Source: JADHLJ01 sp038146985 (GTDB taxonomy: Bacteria; Pseudomonadota; Alphaproteobacteria; Thalassobaculales; Thalassobaculaceae). From it: DNA of 64,000 nucleotides. The translations under genes were made by a program, and so were the position numbers. Location of the stretch: assembly GCA_038146985.1 (NCBI GenBank), contig JAYQSQ010000020.1, forward strand, positions 52,921 through 116,920. The letters are read 5' to 3'. Every line of letters starts with the position of its first letter. The first letter of the stretch is position 1. The notes beneath the pieces are model-generated. The model saw only the letters and a list, made by a program, of their open reading frames with translations, searched no databases and was not told the origin of the DNA. This document shows positions 45,335-55,032 of the stretch, in pieces.

Positions 45335-46821
45335 GTACCGAGTTGGCCCTCGCCCTGACCCTGCTGATCCCGTCACTGGGCGGTATCGGCATCGCGATCA
45401 TGGACCGCCACCCGAACGCGCGGGAGACCGTCACCCTCGGCACCGCCGTGTTCCTGTTCGTCATCGTGATCGGATTGCTTCAGGACGTTCTGGCCGGAGG
45501 CCGTCCTTCCGTGTCGCTGATCGAGGTGATCCCAGGACTGTCCCTGGTGCTGGAGATCGAGCCGCTGGGGATGCTGTTCGGCTGCATCGCCTCGGGCCTT
45601 TGGATCATCAATTCGCTGTATTCCATCGGCTATATGCGCGGCAACAACGAGCACAAGCAGACCCGCTTCTACATCTGCTTCGCGATCGCCATCGCCAGCG
45701 CCATGGGCATCGCCTTCGCGGGCAATATGTTCACCCTGTTCATCTTCTACGAAATTCTTACCTTATCGACGTATCCACTTGTAGCGCATAAGGAAAATGA
45801 AGAAGCGCGTTCCGGCGCCCGGATCTATCTCGGGCTCCTGATCGGCACTTCCATCGGCTTCCAGCTCGTGGCGATCATCTGGACCTGGTTCACCGCCGGG
45901 ACCCTGGATTTCACCGCCGGCGGCATCCTGCGCGACAAGATCGATCCGACGCTGCTGCCGTTCCTGCTGGCGCTCTACATGTTCGGGATCGGCAAGGCGG
46001 CGCTGATGCCGTTCCACCGCTGGCTCCCCTCGGCCATGGTGGCGCCGACGCCGGTCAGCGCCCTGCTGCATGCGGTCGCGGTCGTGAAGGCCGGCGTGTT
46101 CACGGTCCTGAAGGTCGTAATCTATATCTTCGGCATCGACCTGCTGGCGGAGACCGGGGCTTCGACCTGGCTGATCTGGGCGGCGAGCTTCACCCTGCTT
46201 GCCGCCTCCCTTGTCGCCATGAGCAAGGATAACCTCAAGGCCCGGCTCGCCTATTCGACGATCAGTCAGCTTTCCTACATCGTGCTCGGCGCGGCCTTGG
46301 CGAGCAGTCTCGGCATTCTCGGCGGCGCTCTGCATATCGCCACCCACGCCTTGGGCAAGATCACGCTGTTCATGTGTGCCGGTGCCATCTATGTCGCGAC
46401 CCACAAGACCGAGATCAGCGAGATGCAGGGCCTCGGGCGGGCCATGCCCTTCACCTTCGGGGCGTTTTGCATCGGCGCGCTCAGCATCATCGGCCTGCCG
46501 CCGCTCGCCGGCACCTGGTCGAAGTGGTATCTCGCCCTCGCGGCGGCCGATACCGGCGTGATCCTGGTGGTCGCGGTCTATATGATCAGCTCGCTTTTGA
46601 ACGTGGCGTACCTGCTTCCGGTCGTGGCACGCGGCTTCTTCCGCCCCTCGCCGGAACCCGTTGCACAGTCGGTCGGGGCGGCCGCCACGCCGAAGCCCGG
46701 GGGACTTGCCGAGGCGCCGCTGCTCTGCGTGCTGCCGCCGTGTCTCACGGCCGCCGGCTGCCTGATCCTGTTCTTCTATGCGAGCGACGTCATCGACTTG
46801 CTCCGCCCCATCGTCGAGTGA
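45331..46821 (+). CDS. Cation/H+ antiporter subunit D-like, second copy
   Basis: A 496-residue second antiporter-like subunit of the same superfamily. The essential Glu (FIFYEILTLSTYPL) and Lys (IGKAALMPFHRWLP) are present, as is VSALLHAVAVVKAGVF and YSTISQLSYIVLGAAL. It differs clearly from the first copy, so it is not a recent duplication. Possibly it does the job of the missing MrpA-type subunit. Confidence 0.9.
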   Translation: MSTELALALTLLIPSLGGIGIAIMDRHPNARETVTLGTAVFLFVIVIGLLQDVLAGGRPSVSLIEVIPGLSLVLEIEPLGMLFGCIASGLWIINSLYSIGYMRGNNEHKQTRFYICFAIAIASAMGIAFAGNMFTLFIFYEILTLSTYPLVAHKENEEARSGARIYLGLLIGTSIGFQLVAIIWTWFTAGTLDFTAGGILRDKIDPTLLPFLLALYMFGIGKAALMPFHRWLPSAMVAPTPVSALLHAVAVVKAGVFTVLKVVIYIFGIDLLAETGASTWLIWAASFTLLAASLVAMSKDNLKARLAYSTISQLSYIVLGAALASSLGILGGALHIATHALGKITLFMCAGAIYVATHKTEISEMQGLGRAMPFTFGAFCIGALSIIGLPPLAGTWSKWYLALAAADTGVILVVAVYMISSLLNVAYLLPVVARGFFRPSPEPVAQSVGAAATPKPGGLAEAPLLCVLPPCLTAAGCLILFFYASDVIDLLRPIVE

Positions 46822-46828
46822 GGCAGCC

Positions 46829-47107
46829 ATGACGCAGACCCATCACGCACCTCCCGCCGGCGAGCCGAAGCGCTGGCTCGACGACAAGGCGAATGTCCGC
46901 AAGATCATTATCGCCCTATTCGTGGTCTGCACGGCCCTGTTCTTCGCCGACGCGTTCTACGAGAAACACCCGGTTCACTGGCTGGAGGAAACCTTCGGCT
47001 TTCACGCGCTCTACGGTTTCGTCATGTGCGTCGGGCTGGTCCTGGGCGCCAAGGTCATGCGCGTCTTCCTGATGCGGGACGAGGATTACTATGACCGCGA
47101 TGGCTGA
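46829..47107 (+). CDS. Small membrane protein within the antiporter operon
   Basis: A 92-residue protein with two hydrophobic helices (VRKIIIALFVVCTALFFADAF and ALYGFVMCVGLVLGAKVMRVFL). The start (MTQTHHAPPAGEPKRWLDDKAN) is soluble and faces one side; the end is acidic (MRDEDYYDRDG). I do not recognise a family. Its position between two large subunits, 7 nt after one and overlapping the next by 17 nt, indicates a real component or assembly factor. It corresponds to none of the seven named Mrp subunits. Confidence 0.8.
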   Translation: MTQTHHAPPAGEPKRWLDDKANVRKIIIALFVVCTALFFADAFYEKHPVHWLEETFGFHALYGFVMCVGLVLGAKVMRVFLMRDEDYYDRDG

Positions 47108-48809
47108 TCTCTTCCTGCCGCTCAATCCAGGAATCGTGCTGATCCTGGCGGGCGTGATCGCGGCGGCCCTGCCCGAGCGGACCGGCCGCTGGTTCGTCAT
47201 CGCCATGCCGGTGGTGATGCTGGGCTACCTCTACGGCGTCGATCTCGGCAATCACGCGCCGATCGCGTTCCTCGACTATCAGCTCGAAGCTTTCCGGCTG
47301 GACGCGTTGAGCCGGATCTTCGGCACGATCTTTCTGATCTCCGCCTTCCTGTGCAACCTCTTCGCCATGGGCGACAATGTGGATCGGGCCCAGCGCGCGG
47401 CGGCGCAGATCTATGGCGGCAGCGCCATCGGCGCGGTCTTCGCCGGCGACATGATCACCCTGTTCGTGTTCTTCGAGCTTGCCGCCGTCGCCTCGGTCTT
47501 CCTGATCTGGGCGCGCGGGACCGAGCGCGCCTACCGGGCCGGGATGCGCTATCTGGTCATTCAGATCGGCGCCGGGGTGATCCTGTTGAGCGGGGTTCTG
47601 GTGCATGTGGCCGCAACCGGCTCGGTCGCCTTTAACCATCTCGGCCTCGACGCACCGGGCGGCGGGCTGATCCTGCTGGCCTTCGCGATCAAGTGCGCCT
47701 TCCCGCTGCTGCATAACTGGCTTCAGGACGCCTATCCCGAGGCGACGGTCAGCGGCACCGTGGTGCTGTCGGGCTTCACCACCAAGCTCGCGATCTACGC
47801 GCTGGCCCGCTCCTATGCCGGGACCGACATGCTGATCTGGATCGGCGCGCTGATGACCGCCTTCCCGATCTTCTACGCGGTCATCGAAAACGATCTGCGC
47901 CGGGTGCTGGCCTACAGCCTCAACAACCAGCTCGGCTTCATGGTGGTCGGCATCGGCATCGGCACCGAGTTGGCATTGAACGGGGCGATCTCCCACGCGT
48001 TTGCGCATATTCTCTACAAGGCCCTGCTGTTCATGAGCATGGGCGCGGTACTGTTCCGTACCGGCACGGTCAACGGTTCCGATCTCGGCGGGCTCTACAA
48101 GACCATGCCCTGGACCACCGGGTTCTGCGTCGTCGGCGCGGCCTCGATCTCCGGTTTCCCGCTGTTCAGCGGGTTCGTCACCAAATCGATGATCCTCACC
48201 GCGGCGGCCGGCGAAGGTCATTGGTTCGTCTGGCTGGTGCTGCTCTTCGCGTCCGCCGGCGTGTTCCACCACTCGGGCATCAAGATCCCGTATTTCGCTT
48301 TCTTCGCCCATGACAGCGGCAAGCGGCCGGCCGAAGCGCCCTGGCCGATGCTGGCGGCGATGGCGCTCACCTCGGCGCTGTGCATCGGCATCGGCGTCTA
48401 TCCGGAGCCGCTCTACGCGCTGCTTCCCTACCCGGTCGACTACGTGCCCTACAGCACCTATCACGTGATCAACCAGTTGCAGCTTCTGATGTTCTCGGCC
48501 CTTGCTTTCACGGTGCTGATGGTCACCCACATCTATCCGCCGGAACTGCATTCGACGAACCTGGATTCCGACTGGTTCTACAGGCGCGCGGCCAAGGCCG
48601 TCGCCCTTTCGGCGGCGCGGCTTATCGACCGCTCCTATGCCGCCGTGACGGGCTGGCTGATTGCGGCGATCCGGTGGGCGATCGGGATCGCCCGGCGCAA
48701 TTTCGATCCCCTGGGCGTGGTCGGCGGCAATTCACGCATCGGCAGCGGCGTCGTCTGGATCTCGGCCCTGCTGCTGATCGGTCTGGTCGCGGCGTACTCC
48801 GGATCCTAA
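47091..48809 (+). CDS. Cation/H+ antiporter subunit D-like, third copy
   Basis: A 572-residue third NuoL/M/N-like subunit, longer than the others by a C-terminal extension. The conserved Glu (FVFFELAAVASVFLIW), Lys (FAIKCAFPLLHNWL) and GFTTKLAIYALAR are present. The C-terminal part after FTVLMVTHIYPPELHSTNLD has an amphipathic region and a final membrane helix (VVWISALLLIGLVAAY), a bit like the lateral helix of NuoL. Start: the ATG at 47091 or 47100. Last gene of the operon. Confidence 0.9.
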   Translation: MTAMADLFLPLNPGIVLILAGVIAAALPERTGRWFVIAMPVVMLGYLYGVDLGNHAPIAFLDYQLEAFRLDALSRIFGTIFLISAFLCNLFAMGDNVDRAQRAAAQIYGGSAIGAVFAGDMITLFVFFELAAVASVFLIWARGTERAYRAGMRYLVIQIGAGVILLSGVLVHVAATGSVAFNHLGLDAPGGGLILLAFAIKCAFPLLHNWLQDAYPEATVSGTVVLSGFTTKLAIYALARSYAGTDMLIWIGALMTAFPIFYAVIENDLRRVLAYSLNNQLGFMVVGIGIGTELALNGAISHAFAHILYKALLFMSMGAVLFRTGTVNGSDLGGLYKTMPWTTGFCVVGAASISGFPLFSGFVTKSMILTAAAGEGHWFVWLVLLFASAGVFHHSGIKIPYFAFFAHDSGKRPAEAPWPMLAAMALTSALCIGIGVYPEPLYALLPYPVDYVPYSTYHVINQLQLLMFSALAFTVLMVTHIYPPELHSTNLDSDWFYRRAAKAVALSAARLIDRSYAAVTGWLIAAIRWAIGIARRNFDPLGVVGGNSRIGSGVVWISALLLIGLVAAYSGS

Positions 48810-48895
48810 GTGCCGAGGCGCGGGTGGCATGGCCGGAAGAATGATGCTAAATCCCTGGAATTGATGTCATCCGCGCGACCGAGAGGCCTGGTTCC

Positions 48896-49564
48896 ATGGA
48901 CATGACCGGCGATTATGTGATCAAGGCGTCCCGCCAGGCGGTTTGGGATGCGCTGAACGATCCCGAGGTCCTGAAGCAGTGCATTCCCGGCTGCGAGGAG
49001 ATCGAGAAAACCTCGGAGACCAGCTTCACCGCAAAGGTGGCGGCCAAGGTAGGCCCCGTGAAGGCGCGGTTTTCCGGCGACGTCACGCTTTCGGATCTTG
49101 ATCCGCCCAACGGCTACCGGATCTCCGGCGAGGGCAAGGGCGGGGCCGCCGGCTTCGCCAAGGGCGGTGCCGAGGTCAAGCTCACCGATGCCGAAGACGG
49201 CGGCACCACGCTCAGCTACGTGGTCGACGCCCAGGTCGGCGGCAAGCTGGCCCAGATCGGCTCGCGCCTGATCGATTCCACCGCCAAGAAGATGGCCGGA
49301 GACTTCTTCCAGACCTTCGGCGAAATCGTCGAGGCCGGCGCCGGCGCCACCGCCGATGCCCCGGCCGCGGATACGCCCACGGCCGCCGCCCCCGCTCCGG
49401 CGGCTCCCCAATCCCATTCCAGCAACCAGCAGCACGGAGACTCGACCATGGCTGGCGACAATCATGTTGAAGAAAACGTCTATCCCGGAACCCATTGGTC
49501 TGTCTGGGTTATCGCGCTGATCAGCCTCGGCGCGTTGGCTCTCTTCGTCACGCATCTCGGCTAA
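48896..49564 (+). CDS. CoxG-like (SRPBCC) membrane-anchored protein
   Basis: A 222-residue protein. Residues 1-150 are a START/SRPBCC fold of the CoxG family (MTGDYVIKASRQAVWDALNDPEVLKQCIPGCE, GEGKGGAAGFAKGGAEV, VGGKLAQIGSRLIDSTAKKMA). An Ala/Pro-rich linker follows, then one membrane helix near the end (WSVWVIALISLGALALFV). CoxG is the protein that attaches carbon monoxide dehydrogenase to the membrane in Oligotropha. Broken coxS, coxL and coxM and a CoxD-like gene lie 7-15 kb downstream. Promoter not identified. Confidence 0.85.
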   Translation: MDMTGDYVIKASRQAVWDALNDPEVLKQCIPGCEEIEKTSETSFTAKVAAKVGPVKARFSGDVTLSDLDPPNGYRISGEGKGGAAGFAKGGAEVKLTDAEDGGTTLSYVVDAQVGGKLAQIGSRLIDSTAKKMAGDFFQTFGEIVEAGAGATADAPAADTPTAAAPAPAAPQSHSSNQQHGDSTMAGDNHVEENVYPGTHWSVWVIALISLGALALFVTHLG

Positions 49565-49632
49565 CCCGCCGAACCGGCCAGCCCGAATACACAGACCTAC
49601 AAGTCGACGCGCCGCGTCACGGGGAGGAAGAC

Positions 49633-50738
<1,106 letters not shown>

Positions 50739-50954
50739 GCGAACCGACGCCATCCGTGCCAGACCACGCCGCGGTTCCGGAATTCATCGCAGCCGGTTGA
50801 CACAGAGTTCTATCGTCGTCCCCGTGCAGACGAGGACCTCATCGGACGGACGATCGTCATACGCTTTGTCCAACACTAGTGAGGCCCTCGCCGTCGCGAG
50901 GGTGACGCAATGTGCGGCCGAGCGCTACCACACCAGAAGCAGCGGGATAATGCC

Positions 50955-51800
50955 ATGACCGACACGATCGAAACCCGCTCGCGCCATGCCTGTTTCGGCG
51001 GCGAGGTCGGCTTTTACACGCACCAATCGGCTGAAACCGGAACGCCGATGAACTTCGCGATCTTCACGCCGCCCCAGGCGAGGGAGAGCAAGGTACCGGC
51101 GCTGATCTATCTCGCCGGCCTCACCTGTACCGAGGAAACCTTCATGATCAAAGCCGGCGCCCAGAAGCGGGCGGCGGAGCTTGGCCTGGCGTTGATCTGC
51201 CCTGACACTAGTCCGCGCGGGGCCGGGATCGCCGGCGAGGATGACGACTGGGACTTCGGGACAGCGGCCGGCTTCTATCTCGACGCGACGCAAGAACCCT
51301 GGTCGGCCAATTACCGCATGTATAGTTACATCACCGCCGAGCTACTGGCGCTGTTGGAGCGGCATTACACGGCGATCGACAGGGACCGCCTCGGTATCTT
51401 CGGCCATTCCATGGGCGGGCACGGGGCACTGACCATCCACCTGAAGAATCCCGGTCTGTTCAAGACCGTCTCGGCCTTCGCGCCGATCGCGGCGCCGATA
51501 CGCTGTCCCTGGGGGAACAAGGCGTTTTCCAACTATCTCGGTCCCGACAAGGAGACCTGGAAGGCGTATGACGCCAGCGAACTCGTCAGGACACGCGGCG
51601 ATGGCCCGCCGATCCTGATCGACCAGGGGCTCGCCGACGGGTTTCTCGAACAGGAACTGCATCCGCAGCATTTCGAGACCGCCTGCAAGGAAGCCGGCCG
51701 CCCCCTCACCCTGCGCCGCCACGACAGGTACGATCACGGATACTACTTCATCGCCAGTTTCATGGATGACCACCTGGCGCATCATGCGGCGGCGCTCTGA
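50955..51800 (+). CDS. fghA: S-formylglutathione hydrolase
   Basis: A 281-residue esterase D-type enzyme that hydrolyses S-formylglutathione to formate and glutathione, the step after the dehydrogenase encoded just upstream. The nucleophile Ser is in FGHSMGGHGAL, the Asp in DQGLADGFL, and the His in YDHGYYF. LAGLTCTEETFM is typical. The Met at 50955 is selected because the family starts shortly before the first beta strand. Together with frmA it detoxifies formaldehyde. Confidence 0.94.
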   Translation: MTDTIETRSRHACFGGEVGFYTHQSAETGTPMNFAIFTPPQARESKVPALIYLAGLTCTEETFMIKAGAQKRAAELGLALICPDTSPRGAGIAGEDDDWDFGTAAGFYLDATQEPWSANYRMYSYITAELLALLERHYTAIDRDRLGIFGHSMGGHGALTIHLKNPGLFKTVSAFAPIAAPIRCPWGNKAFSNYLGPDKETWKAYDASELVRTRGDGPPILIDQGLADGFLEQELHPQHFETACKEAGRPLTLRRHDRYDHGYYFIASFMDDHLAHHAAAL

Positions 51801-51882
51801 AGGGATCTTGACCCCGCGCCCCTTGCAATTCGGGCCAAAATGCCCGAAGTAGCGAGGTTCAACCCGGAACCCTTGCACGCTC

Positions 51883-52806
51883 ATGCCCATCAAGATCCCT
51901 GTAGACCTGCCCGCCAGCGACATCCTGGAAAAGGAAGGCGTGCTCCTGATCAAGGAGACCGACGCCATCCGGCAGGATATCCGGCCGATGCGGATCGCCT
52001 TGCTGAACTTGATGCCAAAGAAGATCGAGACCGAGACCCAGATCGCCCGGGTCCTCGCCGGCAGTCCTTTGCAGATCGAGATGACCCTGGTGGCGCCTAC
52101 GGGTTACCAGCCGAAGAACACCCCGCGCGAGCACATGCTCGACTTCTACCGCGAGTTCGCGGCGATAAAGGACGAGAAGTTCGACGGGCTGATCATCACC
52201 GGTGCGCCGATCGAGCAGATGCCCTTTGAGGAGGTCGTCTACTGGGAGGAACTGAAAGCCATATTCGAGTGGACCCGCACCCATGTGCACGGGCTGTTCA
52301 ACCTGTGCTGGGGCGCGCAGGCGGCGCTGTACCATTTTTACGGGATTCCGAAGTATCAGCTCGCGGCAAAACGGTTCGGCGTGTTTCCGCACAAGGTTAT
52401 GACCAACCGCTCGCTGCTGGTGCGCGGCCTGAACGACGTGATTCCGGTTCCGGTCTCGCGTCATACCGAGAACCACAAGGAGGATCTCGCGCCGTTTCCG
52501 CATCTTGAGGTGCTGATCGAGTCGGAAGAGGCCGGCATGTGCGTGGTCGTCGATCCGAAGCTGCGGCATGTCCACAACTTCAATCACCTGGAATACGATT
52601 CCGACACCCTGCACCACGAGTATACCCGCGATCTCTCCGTCGGCGCGCCGATCGAGCAGCCAAAGTATTACTACCCCGACGGCGACGCGACGAGGCCGCC
52701 GCTCAATACCTGGCGGGCCAGCGGCCACCTGCTGTTCGCCAACTGGCTGAACCTGATCTATCAGACCACGCCCTTTGCCATCGATCGGATCGGCGAGGAC
52801 GGCTGA
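51883..52806 (+). CDS. metA: Homoserine O-acyltransferase MetA (probably acetyl-CoA specific)
   Basis: A 307-residue MetA family enzyme of methionine biosynthesis. The acyl-enzyme Cys142 lies in FNLCWGAQAA and HHEYTRD carries the catalytic His and Glu. Residue 111, in the stretch TGAPIEQM, is Glu. In studied MetA enzymes Glu111 fits acetyl-CoA and Gly111 succinyl-CoA, so this is probably an O-acetyltransferase (MetAA). No SAM riboswitch was recognised in the 80 bp upstream. A methyltransferase gene begins 24 nt downstream. Confidence 0.92.
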   Translation: MPIKIPVDLPASDILEKEGVLLIKETDAIRQDIRPMRIALLNLMPKKIETETQIARVLAGSPLQIEMTLVAPTGYQPKNTPREHMLDFYREFAAIKDEKFDGLIITGAPIEQMPFEEVVYWEELKAIFEWTRTHVHGLFNLCWGAQAALYHFYGIPKYQLAAKRFGVFPHKVMTNRSLLVRGLNDVIPVPVSRHTENHKEDLAPFPHLEVLIESEEAGMCVVVDPKLRHVHNFNHLEYDSDTLHHEYTRDLSVGAPIEQPKYYYPDGDATRPPLNTWRASGHLLFANWLNLIYQTTPFAIDRIGEDG

Positions 52807-52830
52807 CCGGCGCGCGATGAGGCCGACATC

Positions 52831-53511
52831 ATGCCTGCTTCCGACGCCTCGACTGGTTATTTCGACTATCCCCGGCCCGAAGTCGTCGCCCTGGTCCCGG
52901 CGTCGGCGCGCCGTGTGCTCGACATCGGCTGCGCATCGGGGGCCCTTGGCGCGGCGCTGAAGGAACGCGAGCCGCGCGAAGTCTGGGGGATCGAGATCAA
53001 TGCCGAGGTTGCCGAGCGGGCTCGCGGGCGCCTCGACCAGGTGCTGGTGGGCGACGCCCTCAGCCTCGGCGCGACCCTCGAGGATGGCGGTTTCGACGCC
53101 GTCGTCATGGCGGATTCCCTCGAACATATCGCCGACACCCGGGCGGTCCTGGCCCTGGTCCGCCGGCTTCTGACCGCTGACGGCAAACTGATCGTCAGCC
53201 TGCCCAACGTCCGGCACTGGTCGATCCTGCGGATGCTGCTGGCCGGTGACTGGCAATATGCCGAAGCGGGCATCATGGACAGCACGCATCTCCGGTTCTT
53301 CACCCTGCGCAGCGCGACACGAACGCTGAAAGACGCCGGCTTTTCCGTTGAGCACGCCGAGGGCACGAAGATCGCCTCGACCGCACCGGAAGGATTTCTG
53401 GAAGGATTGAAGACGGTGCTGGAGGCGCAGTCCCTGAATGCTTCCAGTCTCACCCAAGAGGCGGAACTCTATCAGTTCCTCTTGGTCTGCTCCAAGGCGG
53501 AGCGTGGGTGA
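52831..53511 (+). CDS. Class I SAM-dependent methyltransferase
   Basis: A 226-residue methyltransferase with motif I RVLDIGCASGALGAALKERE, then VWGIEINAEVAERA and DAVVMADSLEHIADT. The fold and SLPNVRHWSILRMLLAGDWQYAEAGIMD in the middle match a group found with sugar or sulfolipid methylation. The gene follows metA directly (24 nt) but a link to methionine metabolism is only positional. The substrate is unknown. Confidence 0.85.
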   Translation: MPASDASTGYFDYPRPEVVALVPASARRVLDIGCASGALGAALKEREPREVWGIEINAEVAERARGRLDQVLVGDALSLGATLEDGGFDAVVMADSLEHIADTRAVLALVRRLLTADGKLIVSLPNVRHWSILRMLLAGDWQYAEAGIMDSTHLRFFTLRSATRTLKDAGFSVEHAEGTKIASTAPEGFLEGLKTVLEAQSLNASSLTQEAELYQFLLVCSKAERG

Positions 53512-53550
53512 TGGAGAGAGGCAGGTGACGGATGTCAAAATGATTCATCA

Positions 53551-53655
53551 ATTTCGTCGTCCCCGCACAAGCGGGGACCTCCTTCGTGATTGTTCAAATC
53601 CCAATACTGCCTGGAAGAATTTGAGGTCCCCGCTTACGCGGGAACGACGACAAAT
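53551..53655. repeat. Inverted repeat (arms about 30 nt)
   Basis: Left arm 53551-53580 (ATTTCGTCGTCCCCGC...GCGGGGACCT) and right arm 53624-53655 (AGGTCCCCGCTTACGCGGGAACGACGACAAAT) are reverse complements apart from a few bases; the central loop is about 43 nt. Each arm also has its own small hairpin around GCGGGG. It lies between the methyltransferase and the GT61 gene. Confidence 0.85.
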
Positions 53656-53709
53656 TTTAGCCTTTCCCTCGTTAGCGCCAAGTCCGGCTTATGAAGAGAT
53701 GGTCCGCCG

Positions 53710-55032
53710 ATGACCGAACCGGTCGCCTTGGAACAACTCGCCTCATCCGCCCGCGACGCACTGGCCAGAAATGACGTCGAGGCCGCGGAACGGGCCGATG
53801 CCGCGCTTGCCGCCCTGCCCTATTTGCCGGCCGGCCTTTCCGTGCTGCGGGTGGATGTCGCTCGGCTGCGACGTTCGCGCGAAGCGGTGCGGGACCTTAC
53901 GCATCACGCCTTGATGCAATGGTTCGACGGGGCGGCCACGTCCGCACCCACCACCTCGGGCCATATGCGGGGGCCGGCTCAGATCGACCGTCTTGCCGAA
54001 AGGGCGGATCTGGTTCACCACCTCGCCCGTCAGGTTTTGATGGCCCCGGGGTCCTTCGACCAATCGGCCCAGCCATCATTCTATGGCCTGCGCGGTGGCT
54101 GCGTGCTGCCGCGCGCCGACTGGGCGCCGGTGACGCCGGCCGGACTGGTGCTGGCGCGCGGCATGGCGGCGGATGCACGGGAGATGGCCCGGGTGCTGGG
54201 CGGCGAACCCACGACCGGCAATGCGGGGCTGAGCCTGGACGATCCTATCGAAACGCACGGCGACCGACGGATCATCGTCATCGGCGGCAGCGACAACTGG
54301 TACCATTTCATCCTGGATTACCTGCCGCGTCTGCTCGCGGTGGCCGAATGCGGTTTGCTCGAATGCGGCTGGTCCGTCGGCCTCGGACACGGCAAGGCAG
54401 ATCTTTTCGCGCCGGTCCTGGAGACCCTCGGGATCGGCAAAGCAAGCATCCTTTGGCTAGCCGAGGACCGCGCGCATTTCTTCCCTCGCGCCCTTTACAT
54501 CTCCAATTTCAACCTTGAGGCCGTGCCGCATCCGCACGCGCTTGCCCTGCTCAGGCAATTCCTTCAGCCGAAGCTGCCCGCGCCGGAAAGCGGGGGAGCC
54601 AAACGCTTGTTCGTCAGCCGCGCCGGAATCGGGCGTCGGCGGCTCCTCAATGAAGCGGCGCTGGAAGCCGGGCTCGCCGAACGCGGCTTCTCGATCATTC
54701 ATCCGGAGAAGCTGAGCCTCGCGGAGCAGGCCGCACTGTTCCGCGACGCCGAATTGGTCGTCGGCGTACACGGCTCGGCGCTGACCAACCTCGTCTGGTG
54801 CCGCGATCTGAAAGCGGTGCTGGAACTCGCCTCGTCGCCCTCCGGGATCTCCTGGCGCAACACCGACCCGCATTTCAGCGTGCTCGCCCGCGTGCTCGGC
54901 GCAAGCCACCGGCGCCTGCGGGCAAGCGAAAAGGAGACGGTCACGCCCGGCGACCATATGAGCGACTTCACGCTCGATCCGGATGCGGTTCTGTCGAAAA
55001 TCGACGCGCTGGTCCAGGAAATCGAGAGCTAG
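53710..55032 (+). CDS. Glycosyltransferase family 61 protein
   Basis: A 440-residue cytosolic protein of the GT61 (DUF563) family. The conserved core is HFFPRALYISNFNLE..., LFVSRAGIGRRRLLNE, GLAERGFSIIHPEKLSLAEQAALF and the characteristic VVGVHGSALTNLVWC. The family transfers sugars in polysaccharides or glycoproteins; the acceptor is unknown. Its stop overlaps that of the convergent GT17 gene by 4 nt. Confidence 0.88.
   Translation: MTEPVALEQLASSARDALARNDVEAAERADAALAALPYLPAGLSVLRVDVARLRRSREAVRDLTHHALMQWFDGAATSAPTTSGHMRGPAQIDRLAERADLVHHLARQVLMAPGSFDQSAQPSFYGLRGGCVLPRADWAPVTPAGLVLARGMAADAREMARVLGGEPTTGNAGLSLDDPIETHGDRRIIVIGGSDNWYHFILDYLPRLLAVAECGLLECGWSVGLGHGKADLFAPVLETLGIGKASILWLAEDRAHFFPRALYISNFNLEAVPHPHALALLRQFLQPKLPAPESGGAKRLFVSRAGIGRRRLLNEAALEAGLAERGFSIIHPEKLSLAEQAALFRDAELVVGVHGSALTNLVWCRDLKAVLELASSPSGISWRNTDPHFSVLARVLGASHRRLRASEKETVTPGDHMSDFTLDPDAVLSKIDALVQEIES

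Noticed and set aside
51801..51882. SAM-II riboswitch before metA
   Set aside because: Alphaproteobacterial metA genes often have one, but the conserved SAM-II sequence is not visible in the short gap.
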